From an uncultured Bacteroidota bacterium (lineage in GTDB: Bacteria > Bacteroidota > Bacteroidia > Chitinophagales > Chitinophagaceae): a stretch of DNA of 56,595 bases. Under the pieces are notes generated by a model. That model had not been told where the DNA came from, ran no database searches, and saw nothing but the letters and a program-made list of their open reading frames with translations. Where the stretch lies: the NCBI GenBank assembly GCA_903903635.1, contig CAIUZK010000183.1:1-56595 (forward strand), read 5' to 3'. Numbering within the stretch: the stretch's first letter is position 1; the number at the start of each line of letters is the position of its first letter. The position numbers were made by a program, and so were the translations under genes. This document shows positions 45,923 to 54,425 of this stretch, piece by piece.

Positions 45923-48172
45923 TTAATTCACCGATGCCGGCCAGCTTTCCGGCATGTTACCCCAGTGTTTATTGGGCTTATCGCCCATAGTAAACTCAAG
46001 CAGCCCGCCCTTCATCAGCTCAGAATGGTTGATATAGGTTTTGGTATAAGGCATTCCGTTCAGTTTCACACTCTGAATGTACGGGTGATCTTTCCGGTTG
46101 TTGAGCGCTCTTATTACCATGTATTTATTAGCTGCAATTTTTATACTCACCTGGTCGAACACCGGGCTACCAAACACATACTCACCACCGGCAGGGTTGG
46201 CGGGATACAAACCCATCATGCTCCATACTGCCCATGCGCTCATCTGGCCACAATCTTCATTTCCTGCATAGCCATCAGGATGGTCATGATACATAGAATC
46301 AATGATATAGCGCACCTTTTCCTGTGTCTTCCAGGGCTGACCAACAAAACTATACATATAGGCTATATGGTGACTCGGCTCGTTACCATGCGCATACTGG
46401 CCTATAAGTCCGCTCACATCGGGTGGAGCACTCTCTCCTTTTACTGCGGATGATACAGAGAATAAAGAATCCAGTTTTAGTACAAACTTATCAATGCTGC
46501 CATACTGCATTGCCAGACCCCTTACATCATGTGGTACAAAGAATGTATACTGCCATGCATTGCCTTCTTCATACATCGATTTACCATCTGTAGATGCCAT
46601 ATACGGATCAAAAGGGAGTACCCACTTACCATCGGAATTGCGGCCCCTGATAAAACCAGATTGCTTATCAAATAATTGTTTATAGGCAGCGCCCCTGTTC
46701 ATAAACATGCGGTAATCTTCCATCTTGCCCAGCTTCTTTGCTACCTGCGCTATACACCAGTCATCATAAGCATATTCAAGGGTAATGGTCACACTGTAGC
46801 TTCCTTTATCCTGCGGAAGGTATCCGTATTTTATATAGTCGGGTGTGCCTCTCACTGTCTGGAAGGCGGTTTTACGCATGGCATCATAGGCCCGTTCGGG
46901 ATCCAGTCCTGCTGTGTTCTTAAGCACTGCATCTGCAAGTACAGGCACGGCGTGGTACCCGCTCATACAGCCGGTTTCATAAGTACTCAGGTCCCATACT
47001 GGCAACAAACCTGTTTCATCACTGAATGCAAGCATACTGTTCAGTATATCTACATTCCTATCGGTCTGAGTAATAGTAAACAGCGGATTCAATCCCCTGA
47101 AAGTATCCCACAAGGAGAAAACAGTATACCGCTGGCCTTTCTTCATCATCAGGGTCTTGCCATTGGCATTCTTATACTGGCCATCGGCATCCGAATACAG
47201 CACGGGCGCCAAACAGGTATGGTACAGCCCTGTATAAAATATCCGCTTCAGCTTTTCATCACTGGTTTTAACCACAATTTTGGTCAGCTCATTTTCCCAT
47301 TTCTGTTTTGCCTCTCTAACCACGCGCTCAAAATCCCAGTCGCCAATCTCTTTAAGCGCCAGCAGCGCCTTGTCTGTGCTTACAGTAGAGAGCGCCACCT
47401 TCATCAGTATCTGTTTGCCTCCGGGGTCATTGAAAAAGATTTCGCCATTCTCCACATTTATGTTCCCGGTTTTCGGGTCTTTAAACCTTCCGGGCTTATA
47501 GGTATAAAGATGGTTGAATGGTACAGATGTACGGGCGGCAAAATATACTTTCTGAACACGGGCCCACCCGATGGATGAGCGGTAACCCACAATTGTAGAA
47601 TCATTAATGCGCGTAATGTAAGATTCAGCCGTACTATCCCAGTTGATCATGTAGGTAAGGTTGAACTTAACCACCGGCTTTGAGCCTTTAGGAAATTCAT
47701 ACCGGTGAAAACCGCAACGCTCGGTAGTGGTCAGTTCCACTTTAATCCCGTTTTCCATCTTTACACCATAGTAGCCCAGGGTGGCATCCTCTTTGTCGTG
47801 TCTGAATTTAACCCTGAAATCAGCGGCCGTATCGGGTATAGCGCCATTGTTGGGCATTACAGAAATATCGCACCAGTCGCCGCAGCCGGTGCCGCTGAGG
47901 TGCATATGACTGAAGCCGGCAATAGTCGAGTCTACATAATTATAGCCACTGCACCAGTCCCAACCCTCGCTGCCATTATCAGGACTGAGCTGAACCATGC
48001 CAAATGGAACCGTAGCGCCCGGATAGGTGTGCCCATGCCCACCAGTGCCTATAAAAGGATCTACATAATGAGAGAGGTTTTGGGCATTGGCGCTGAAACT
48101 CAGTCCAATAAATACTACCAGGATCAGAGAAAATCTATCTGCAAAAATTCCCTTAACTTTTCGAATGGTCAT
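45923..48172 (-). CDS. Alpha-mannosidase, GH92
   Basis: Calcium-dependent inverting exo-alpha-mannosidase (family activities alpha-1,2, -1,3, -1,4 and -1,6), 749 aa. Signal peptide (LILVVFIGLSFSANAQ) precedes the conserved start YVDPFIGTGGHGHTYPGATVPFGMVQLSPD. The N-terminal beta domain carries GFSHMHLSGTG and GCGDW. The (alpha/alpha)6 domain has GNEDCGQMSAWAVWSMMGLYP, with the catalytic Glu and Asp region, and ends GSPVFDQVSI. The C-terminus ends soon after, typical length. It is the first gene of the minus-strand glycosidase run and diverges from GH125. Confidence 0.95.
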   Translation of the reverse strand: MTIRKVKGIFADRFSLILVVFIGLSFSANAQNLSHYVDPFIGTGGHGHTYPGATVPFGMVQLSPDNGSEGWDWCSGYNYVDSTIAGFSHMHLSGTGCGDWCDISVMPNNGAIPDTAADFRVKFRHDKEDATLGYYGVKMENGIKVELTTTERCGFHRYEFPKGSKPVVKFNLTYMINWDSTAESYITRINDSTIVGYRSSIGWARVQKVYFAARTSVPFNHLYTYKPGRFKDPKTGNINVENGEIFFNDPGGKQILMKVALSTVSTDKALLALKEIGDWDFERVVREAKQKWENELTKIVVKTSDEKLKRIFYTGLYHTCLAPVLYSDADGQYKNANGKTLMMKKGQRYTVFSLWDTFRGLNPLFTITQTDRNVDILNSMLAFSDETGLLPVWDLSTYETGCMSGYHAVPVLADAVLKNTAGLDPERAYDAMRKTAFQTVRGTPDYIKYGYLPQDKGSYSVTITLEYAYDDWCIAQVAKKLGKMEDYRMFMNRGAAYKQLFDKQSGFIRGRNSDGKWVLPFDPYMASTDGKSMYEEGNAWQYTFFVPHDVRGLAMQYGSIDKFVLKLDSLFSVSSAVKGESAPPDVSGLIGQYAHGNEPSHHIAYMYSFVGQPWKTQEKVRYIIDSMYHDHPDGYAGNEDCGQMSAWAVWSMMGLYPANPAGGEYVFGSPVFDQVSIKIAANKYMVIRALNNRKDHPYIQSVKLNGMPYTKTYINHSELMKGGLLEFTMGDKPNKHWGNMPESWPASVN

Positions 48173-48382
48173 TATGATTTGTTTTAACTATAAATCAGGA
48201 GATTCGCATTAAAAGTATAATTTTTCCTTTATAACAAGATAACTTCACCTATTCGCAGACCTTAATCATCTTAATATACCTGAATAAATGTGCAGTCCTT
48301 TTTATTTCATGTAAATTCCGGCTTATACATGCAATTCTGTACATTTCTTCCAATATTTAAAAAGCCTGCCTATATTTAAACT

Positions 48383-49801
48383 ATGAACAGGAGAAAATTC
48401 GTAAAACAAACCACTATGGCAACAACAGCCATAATGTTATCTAAATATACCAATGTATGGGGTGCCGAAACTACTTTCCCAGTTGTGCGCATACCCGAAA
48501 AAGACAGGAAGTTTAAAAGCAAGGCTGTTGAAAAAGTAATAGCCGAGATAAAGCAGAATATCGGCAATAAAGAGATTGCCTGGCTGTTCGAAAACTGTTT
48601 TCCCAATACCCTCGATACCACAGTAGATTACACTATAACAGGAGGCAAGCCGGATACTTACGTAATTACAGGAGATATAGATGCCATGTGGCTGCGCGAC
48701 TCTTCGGCACAGGTATGGCCTTATCTGCCATTGTGCAAGGAAGACGACAACCTGAAGCAGATGATAAAGGGTGTGATATACCGGCAAACCAGGTGCATTC
48801 TTAAGGACCCCTATGCCAACGCATTTTATAAAGACGAAAATAAAATAAGCGAATGGAAGAGCGATAATACCAAAATGCAACCGGGTATTCATGAGCGCAA
48901 ATGGGAGATCGACAGTCTGTGCTACCCTATACGGCTGGCCTATGGCTACTGGAAAGCAACCGGCGATACATCTATTTTCGACAGCCAATGGATTGCGGCC
49001 ATCAACCTTATTATTAAAACTTTCCAGGAGCAGCAGCGCTTCAATGGCAAGGGTCCGTATTCGTTTATGCGCAATACCGAATATGCAACCGACAGCGTGC
49101 CGCTGGGAGGCTATGGTTACCCGGCAAAACCCAATGGCATGATTTGCTCCATGTTCCGGCCCAGCGATGATGCTACGGTCTTCCCGTATCTTATACCTTC
49201 CAACATATTTGCCTTCAGCGCACTGGGACAACTGATGGAGATACTGCTCAACACAAAGATTGAATTCGATCACAGACCTGTACGGGAGCTGATCAAAATG
49301 ATAAACCGGGGGGTAAATGAGCATGGTAAAATAAAAACAAAATTCTACGATGAGATCTATGCATACGAAGTAAATGGCTTTGGAAGTTATAACCTTATGG
49401 ACGATGCCAATGTACCATCTCTTTTATCATTAAGCTACCTTAATCCGGGCTTCGCCAGCGACCCTGCCTACATCAATACGCGCAAATTTGTACTAACCCC
49501 CGACAATCCGTTCTTCTTCACCGGCAAGGCTGGAGAAGGTATTGGCGGGCCGCATGTGGGTATGGACCAGGTATGGCCCATCAGTATTATCATGCGCGGC
49601 CTCACCAGCGCTGATGATGCCGAGATAAAAAAATGCCTCGACATGCTGCAACATAGCCATGCAGGTAAGGGCTTTATGCATGAATCCTTCCACAAAGACG
49701 ATGCAGGCAAATTCACACGGTCGTGGTTTGCCTGGGCCAATACTTTATTCGGGGAGTTTGTCTGGAAGGTTTACCGGGAGCGGCCGAAATTGCTGAGTTG
49801 A
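48383..49801 (+). CDS. Exo-alpha-1,6-mannosidase, GH125
   Basis: Metal-independent inverting alpha-1,6-mannosidase (formerly DUF1237), 472 aa. The N-terminus MNRRKFVKQTTMATTAIML resembles a Tat-type leader (RRKF), so export may be folded. Family blocks are TGDIDAMWLRDSSAQVWPYLP, WEIDSLCYPIRLAYGYW, FRPSDDATVFPYLIPSN and GPHVGMDQVWPISII. It removes alpha-1,6-linked mannose left after GH92 trimming of high-mannose glycans. TATATTTA at about 48372 may be its -7 box. Divergent from GH92 across 210 bp, which should hold both promoters. Confidence 0.92.
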   Translation: MNRRKFVKQTTMATTAIMLSKYTNVWGAETTFPVVRIPEKDRKFKSKAVEKVIAEIKQNIGNKEIAWLFENCFPNTLDTTVDYTITGGKPDTYVITGDIDAMWLRDSSAQVWPYLPLCKEDDNLKQMIKGVIYRQTRCILKDPYANAFYKDENKISEWKSDNTKMQPGIHERKWEIDSLCYPIRLAYGYWKATGDTSIFDSQWIAAINLIIKTFQEQQRFNGKGPYSFMRNTEYATDSVPLGGYGYPAKPNGMICSMFRPSDDATVFPYLIPSNIFAFSALGQLMEILLNTKIEFDHRPVRELIKMINRGVNEHGKIKTKFYDEIYAYEVNGFGSYNLMDDANVPSLLSLSYLNPGFASDPAYINTRKFVLTPDNPFFFTGKAGEGIGGPHVGMDQVWPISIIMRGLTSADDAEIKKCLDMLQHSHAGKGFMHESFHKDDAGKFTRSWFAWANTLFGEFVWKVYRERPKLLS

Positions 49802-49855
49802 TTCATATTAGCTATCTTAGTAGTATTATTTCACTGGTGCCTCAAGCTCCAACTA

Positions 49856-50041
49856 ATGAGAAAAATATTTCTGCTGCTATGTTTATCAATCTATAGTTGT
49901 AAACTGATGGCCCAGGCTCCTGCTATACAATGGCAGAAATGTCTTGGCGGTACAGGGAATGACGTAGCCTGGCAGGTTCAGCCAACCACTGATGGAGGAT
50001 ATATTGTTTGCTGTAGTTCAGGAGTAATTGCTAACTGTTGA
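49856..50041 (+). pseudogene. 5' remnant of a secreted repeat protein
   Basis: 61 codons: a signal peptide (MRKIFLLLCLSIYSCKLMAQ) and the start of a domain seen in long Bacteroidota T9SS proteins (IQWQKCLGGTGNDVAWQVQPTTDGGYIV), then a stop. Full-length relatives normally run for hundreds of residues, and nothing resembling the missing part follows. I read it as a truncated gene; the alternative, a genuine short secreted peptide, is less likely. Confidence 0.65.
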
Positions 50042-50081
50042 AAACATATTCGCCTGTAAAGCCCCTTCAGTTGTGAGGGTG

Positions 50082-51023
50082 TTACCACGCCAATGCACTT
50101 GCGCCCAGTATGGCAGCATCGGCATCAGGTAATCCCGATTTAAGGATTTTTACCTTGTTTTTATAGATATTCAGCAGTTGCTCCTCCAGGTGCTTTTTTG
50201 CCGGCACCAGCAGCATATCGCCGGCATTGGCCAATCCGCCAAAAAACACAATTGCTTCAGGCGAAGTCACGGCCACCATATCAGCAAGTGTCTGGCCCAG
50301 TATCATGGCAGTGTATTCATATAGTTCAAGAGCAAAAGTATCGCCCTTTTGAGCAGCCTCCTGTATCATCCTTGCAGTCAGTTTTCCGTTATGGCCACGC
50401 AGTGATGTTTCGTCAGTTCTTTCGGCCAGCCACAGTTCGGCTGTAATTACTATCCCTGTTGCAGAGGCATAACGCTCCAGGCAGCCATACCTGCCGCAAT
50501 TGCATTTACGACCATTCCTTTCAGCTATTACGTGCCCTAATTCGCCTGCCAGTCCATCATGGCCATAAACCATTTGTCCATTGGCTACAAAACCACTTCC
50601 TAGGCCAGTGCCCAGAGTCACCAGTATAAAATCCTTCATCCCCCTTGCTGCACCATAGGCCATTTCACCAATTGCGGCAGCATTGGCATCGTTGGTCAAT
50701 ATGGCCTTTATCCCCAAAGCCTCGCCCACAAGGTTAGCCATCGGGATTATCACGCCCTGCCAGGGCAGATTAGGCGCAAAAATTATCTCGCCGGTGTAGA
50801 AATTACCATTAGGTGCACCTATCCCCACACCAACTACATTATCCCTGCCTAACTTTTCAAGCAATGGCGACAATTCAGTATTAATAGCAGCTATATAATC
50901 TGCTACCGTAGCATGCCCTGTAGTAGGCAAACTACCTTTCATTAATATTTCACCCCTGCGGTTTACAATGCCATATGCAGTATTTGTACCGCCAATATCA
51001 ATTCCTAAGGCAAGTGTTTGCAT
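50082..51023 (-). CDS. ROK-family sugar kinase (glucokinase-like)
   Basis: Cytoplasmic ATP-dependent hexose kinase, 313 aa. It has the phosphate-1 motif GIDIGGTNTAYGIV, sugar-site LTNDANAAAIGE, the adenosine loop LGTGLGSGFV, and the ROK zinc motif GHVIAERNGRKCNCGRYGCLE. The stop converges with the remnant at 49856. It could phosphorylate glucose, mannose or GlcNAc; the neighbouring mannosidases and hexosaminidase make an amino sugar or mannose plausible, but specificity cannot be read from the motifs. Confidence 0.9.
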   Translation of the reverse strand: MQTLALGIDIGGTNTAYGIVNRRGEILMKGSLPTTGHATVADYIAAINTELSPLLEKLGRDNVVGVGIGAPNGNFYTGEIIFAPNLPWQGVIIPMANLVGEALGIKAILTNDANAAAIGEMAYGAARGMKDFILVTLGTGLGSGFVANGQMVYGHDGLAGELGHVIAERNGRKCNCGRYGCLERYASATGIVITAELWLAERTDETSLRGHNGKLTARMIQEAAQKGDTFALELYEYTAMILGQTLADMVAVTSPEAIVFFGGLANAGDMLLVPAKKHLEEQLLNIYKNKVKILKSGLPDADAAILGASALAW

Positions 51024-51119
51024 TCTTGTTTTTTTTGCTTTCGTTCCTTTTTGCAGACTTTTCCGTTACTAATTATGAATTTATCCTGAGAACTGTAGTC
51101 TGCCGTTTCAAAAACCCTG

Positions 51120-51968
51120 CTACCCCAGCACCATATTGTCAATAAGCCTTATCTCTCCAATCCTGGCAGCAATAAGGGTCACCATTGGGTAACCAGGTTC
51201 GTAGGTATTCAGCAAGGTCAGATCTCTGGCATTTGCCAGAGCAACATATTCCACATCAAAACCTTTTGCTGCCAGCAGTTCCTCACATTCCTTCTTTACC
51301 AGGGCGAATGAACCCATTTTCTGCTTCGATTCTATGGATACCAGGCATTGGTATATGGTTACGGCCACGGCCCTCTGAGACTCTGTAAGCCTGCGGTTTC
51401 TCGAACTCAATGCCAGACCATCAGGTTCCCGCATCGTAGGGCATATTACCACACTGGTGATATCAGTCCCCATTTTGCTGATCAATTTGTTAATCACCAT
51501 GCATTGCTGGTAATCTTTCTGACCCAGGTAAAGCCTTTCAGGTTGCACAATTTCCAACAGCCTTGCCACTACCTGTCCTACTCCTTTGAAGTGACCTGGT
51601 CGCTTTGCGCCTTCCAGTATCGTATCCAGATATCCAAAATCATAAGTTGCCGCCTTTTGCTGTCCACCGGGATACACCTCTTCCTGCGATGGCAGAAACA
51701 GCACATCGCAACCTGCTTTTACCAGTAGTTCGATGTCCTCTTCCACAGATATTGGGTATTGCTCAAAGTCCTTTTTGTCGTTAAACTGGGTTGGATTTAC
51801 AAAAATACTACATATGATCAGCATGCCATCTTCCCTTGCTTTGGCGATCAAAGACAGGTGCCCGGCATGCAGCGCTCCCATCGTAGGAATGAAGCCTGGT
51901 CTAACTCCAGCTACCTTTTTTCCCGAAATATATTCTTGTATATCTTTTACATTTTTAAATATAACCAT
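51120..51968 (-). CDS. panC: Pantothenate synthetase
   Basis: Condenses pantoate and beta-alanine with ATP to pantothenate. The 282-aa protein carries PTMGALHAGHLSLI (HIGH-type ATP motif), FVNPTQF, LYLGQKDYQQCMVI and the MREPDGLALSSRNRRL (KMSKS-like) region, ending IRLIDNMVL. It diverges from the starch-synthase-like gene across 105 bp; TACTTTG on the minus strand near 51995 is its likely -7 box. CoaD upstream in the window uses a downstream product of this pathway. Confidence 0.95.
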   Translation of the reverse strand: MVIFKNVKDIQEYISGKKVAGVRPGFIPTMGALHAGHLSLIAKAREDGMLIICSIFVNPTQFNDKKDFEQYPISVEEDIELLVKAGCDVLFLPSQEEVYPGGQQKAATYDFGYLDTILEGAKRPGHFKGVGQVVARLLEIVQPERLYLGQKDYQQCMVINKLISKMGTDITSVVICPTMREPDGLALSSRNRRLTESQRAVAVTIYQCLVSIESKQKMGSFALVKKECEELLAAKGFDVEYVALANARDLTLLNTYEPGYPMVTLIAARIGEIRLIDNMVLG

Positions 51969-52022
51969 ATAACTATTTTGGACTTCCGCGCCGCAAAGTA
52001 CGGTTGGAATTCAATATTTTCG

Positions 52023-52030
52023 TAATTTTG
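52023..52030 (+). promoter_or_regulatory. -7 box of the starch-synthase-like operon
   Basis: TAATTTTG matches TAnnTTTG, 43 bp before the ATG at 52074; the operon then runs through DUF4270 to glmS. Confidence 0.5.
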
Positions 52031-52073
52031 CAGACTATTTCAATTATTTACACCAATAATTAATTTACACCGC

Positions 52074-52901
52074 ATGTCTGTAGACACAAAGAAACGTGTT
52101 TTAATAATTGCCAACGAACTTTCTCCTTATACCGAGTTTACTGATTTTGCCCAGATACTAAATAAGCTGGCGATCAAGACTTTCGACTCTGGCCTCGAAG
52201 TGCGTGTCATCATGCCTCGTTTTGGTGTTATCAACGAGCGTCGTCATCGTTTGCATGAGGTTGTCAGACTATCAGGTATCAATGTAATAATTGATAAGGA
52301 TGATTATCCGCTTATCATCAAAGTTGCATCTTTACCTAATGCAAGATTACAGGTTTATTTTATGGATAACGAAGATTATTTCAAAAGAAAATCTGTATTC
52401 CGCGATGATCAGGATAACTTCCACGACGACAATGGGGAACGCATGATATTTTTCTGTAAGAGTGCGCTCGAAACCGTTAAAAAATTCGGCTGGCCTCCAC
52501 ATGTTATTCATTGCCATGGCTGGATGACCTCCCTTATTCCCCTGTATCTCAAAACGACTTACAAAAAAGAACCTGTTTTTGGATACTCCAAAATAATATA
52601 TACCGCTCAGCCCAATCAGTTCAAGGAGAAGCTCAATCCTAATTTCATGAAAAAAGCTATGATCAGCAATGAAATTAAGGAAAAAGACCTGGATCCGTTT
52701 AAGGATGGAACTAACTCTGCGCTTACTATTGGCGCGGGTAAAAGCGCTGATGTTGTAATCTTCGGTGCCGAAAAAATGGATAAAAAAGTTACTGACGAAC
52801 TGAAACCAGGTCGTTATAAAAAAGTGCTGAAATATGAGGCTGGCTGGAAGGACGATGTTACCGAACTACTGGAACTGTATAAAAGCTTAACAGAGTCTTA
52901 G
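52074..52901 (+). CDS. Short glycogen/starch synthase-like protein (GT5 N-terminal half)
   Basis: A 275-aa protein matching only the N-terminal Rossmann half of GT5 glycogen synthases: VLIIANELSPYTEF, VRVIMPRFGVINERRHRLHEV, PHVIHCHGWMTSLIPLYL. Typical enzymes are ~480 aa and have a second GT-B half with the nucleotide-sugar site, which is absent here, so glycosyl transfer is unlikely without a partner. A short form beside panC is, to my knowledge, usual in Bacteroidota, suggesting a conserved non-canonical role rather than decay. It is 28 bp upstream of the DUF4270 gene. Confidence 0.8.
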   Translation: MSVDTKKRVLIIANELSPYTEFTDFAQILNKLAIKTFDSGLEVRVIMPRFGVINERRHRLHEVVRLSGINVIIDKDDYPLIIKVASLPNARLQVYFMDNEDYFKRKSVFRDDQDNFHDDNGERMIFFCKSALETVKKFGWPPHVIHCHGWMTSLIPLYLKTTYKKEPVFGYSKIIYTAQPNQFKEKLNPNFMKKAMISNEIKEKDLDPFKDGTNSALTIGAGKSADVVIFGAEKMDKKVTDELKPGRYKKVLKYEAGWKDDVTELLELYKSLTES

Positions 52902-52929
52902 TATTTCTTTTACCATCTTAGCCAATAAA

Positions 52930-54423
52930 ATGTACATTTTGAATTACAGATTTCACCACCTTTTTTCGGGTTTAATATTATTTACAGCCATTGGTTTTCT
53001 TTTCGGCTGCAAGGAGAATGTGATAATGAATTCCAAAGTTTCTCCTTCCAGCAACGAGATCAATGTTTACTCTACTACACTACCCTGCCTTACCCGCACC
53101 TATTATGATGATTCGGCTAAGACCAGCACCAATATTGGCGGCATTCCTATTTACCAGGCAGTTGGATCCTTATACGATCCTTTTTTCGGCACTATGACCG
53201 GGGCTACCTATTTTCAGGTTATCCCTGTTTATCCAAGTTCCGATACGTTTACAGGTAAAACAATCGACTCAGCAGTGCTGGTATTACCGTACAGTGGCTT
53301 CACCTATGGCGATACCACTTTAGCTACCGGAGGAAATCTCACCCAGTCTTACCAGGTGTTTTATCTTACCGATTCACTTGGCGATGTGGCCACCAGCACT
53401 TATTATTCCAATTCCACCAAAAGCATTGATGCCACCTACCCACTCAGCGTACCCACTCAGGCAAATATTTACCACCTGAAAGATTCTGCCGGTATTAATG
53501 TTCTTAATTCCAATTATCCCGGACTAAGGATCAAGCTCAACTGGTCAAGGCTCAAAAAACACCTTTATCCTGCGATGCAGAATATTACCAGCAGCAGTAC
53601 AAACCCCGATCAGGACTTCAGGAATTTATTCAATGGTCTTTGTGTTCGTGTTGCTGATACACGGCAGTCTACCGCAGCTATTCCTTATTTTCAGCTAGAT
53701 GGTACTTCTACATTTTCGCAGGCAGGCATCCTGGTTTATTATCATACACCTGGTGCACCTGCAGATTCCGAAGCGTATTCAGCCTTCAGTTTCAGCACTC
53801 AGTTCTGTACGCACTTCAATAATATTACCCGTTCTTACAGCCATTCACCGGTCAATAGTTTAATTCAGGCTACCGGCAATAATGCACAGATCATTGCATT
53901 GCAAAACCAGCCCGGCGCAAGTATCGACCTTATTGTGCCTGGCATACGCAACCTGCCTTCAGGCATAATAAATAAAGCAGAGATTCAGCTTACTTTGCTA
54001 CCTGCTCCATACAATACTACCTATTCAGCCAGCGATATTTTATTTGCCCCAGAGCGTTTATACCCAACCGGTATATCCAATGGAAATTACCCGGTAGCCG
54101 GGTTCGAAGGTCTGGCTTACAATATTGCCGACCGATACCCGATCTACAGCATTACGCCCCTCACAGTAATGGATGGTTTTATGCATGATATGACAGGTGG
54201 CTCGGTGGCACGACACACATTTACCATCGATCTGCCACGCGAGGTTATGTATTCTATCCAGAAGAAGAATGATACCATTCACCTTCATATTAATGGCACT
54301 GAGGATTATTATGGCGCCTTTCATATGGTTGCCGGTGGTGGCAGCTATGGTGTGAATGGAACCAGCGACACGCTCTATCGTGCTAAACTGATTGTCACTT
54401 ATTCTAAACTGACCAATAATTAA
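52930..54423 (+). CDS. DUF4270 family lipoprotein
   Basis: A 497-aa exported lipoprotein. The hydrophobic leader ends in lipobox LFGC with Cys27 as the acylation site. The mature beta-rich protein carries DUF4270 features near the start (VYSTTLPCLTRTYYDDSAKTS, LYDPFFGTMTGATYFQVIP) and a C-terminal AKLIVTYSKL. The family is conserved between the short starch synthase and glmS in Bacteroidota; molecular role unknown, probably outer-membrane associated. Its stop is 2 bp before the glmS ATG. Confidence 0.88.
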   Translation: MYILNYRFHHLFSGLILFTAIGFLFGCKENVIMNSKVSPSSNEINVYSTTLPCLTRTYYDDSAKTSTNIGGIPIYQAVGSLYDPFFGTMTGATYFQVIPVYPSSDTFTGKTIDSAVLVLPYSGFTYGDTTLATGGNLTQSYQVFYLTDSLGDVATSTYYSNSTKSIDATYPLSVPTQANIYHLKDSAGINVLNSNYPGLRIKLNWSRLKKHLYPAMQNITSSSTNPDQDFRNLFNGLCVRVADTRQSTAAIPYFQLDGTSTFSQAGILVYYHTPGAPADSEAYSAFSFSTQFCTHFNNITRSYSHSPVNSLIQATGNNAQIIALQNQPGASIDLIVPGIRNLPSGIINKAEIQLTLLPAPYNTTYSASDILFAPERLYPTGISNGNYPVAGFEGLAYNIADRYPIYSITPLTVMDGFMHDMTGGSVARHTFTIDLPREVMYSIQKKNDTIHLHINGTEDYYGAFHMVAGGGSYGVNGTSDTLYRAKLIVTYSKLTNN

Positions 54424-54425
54424 GT

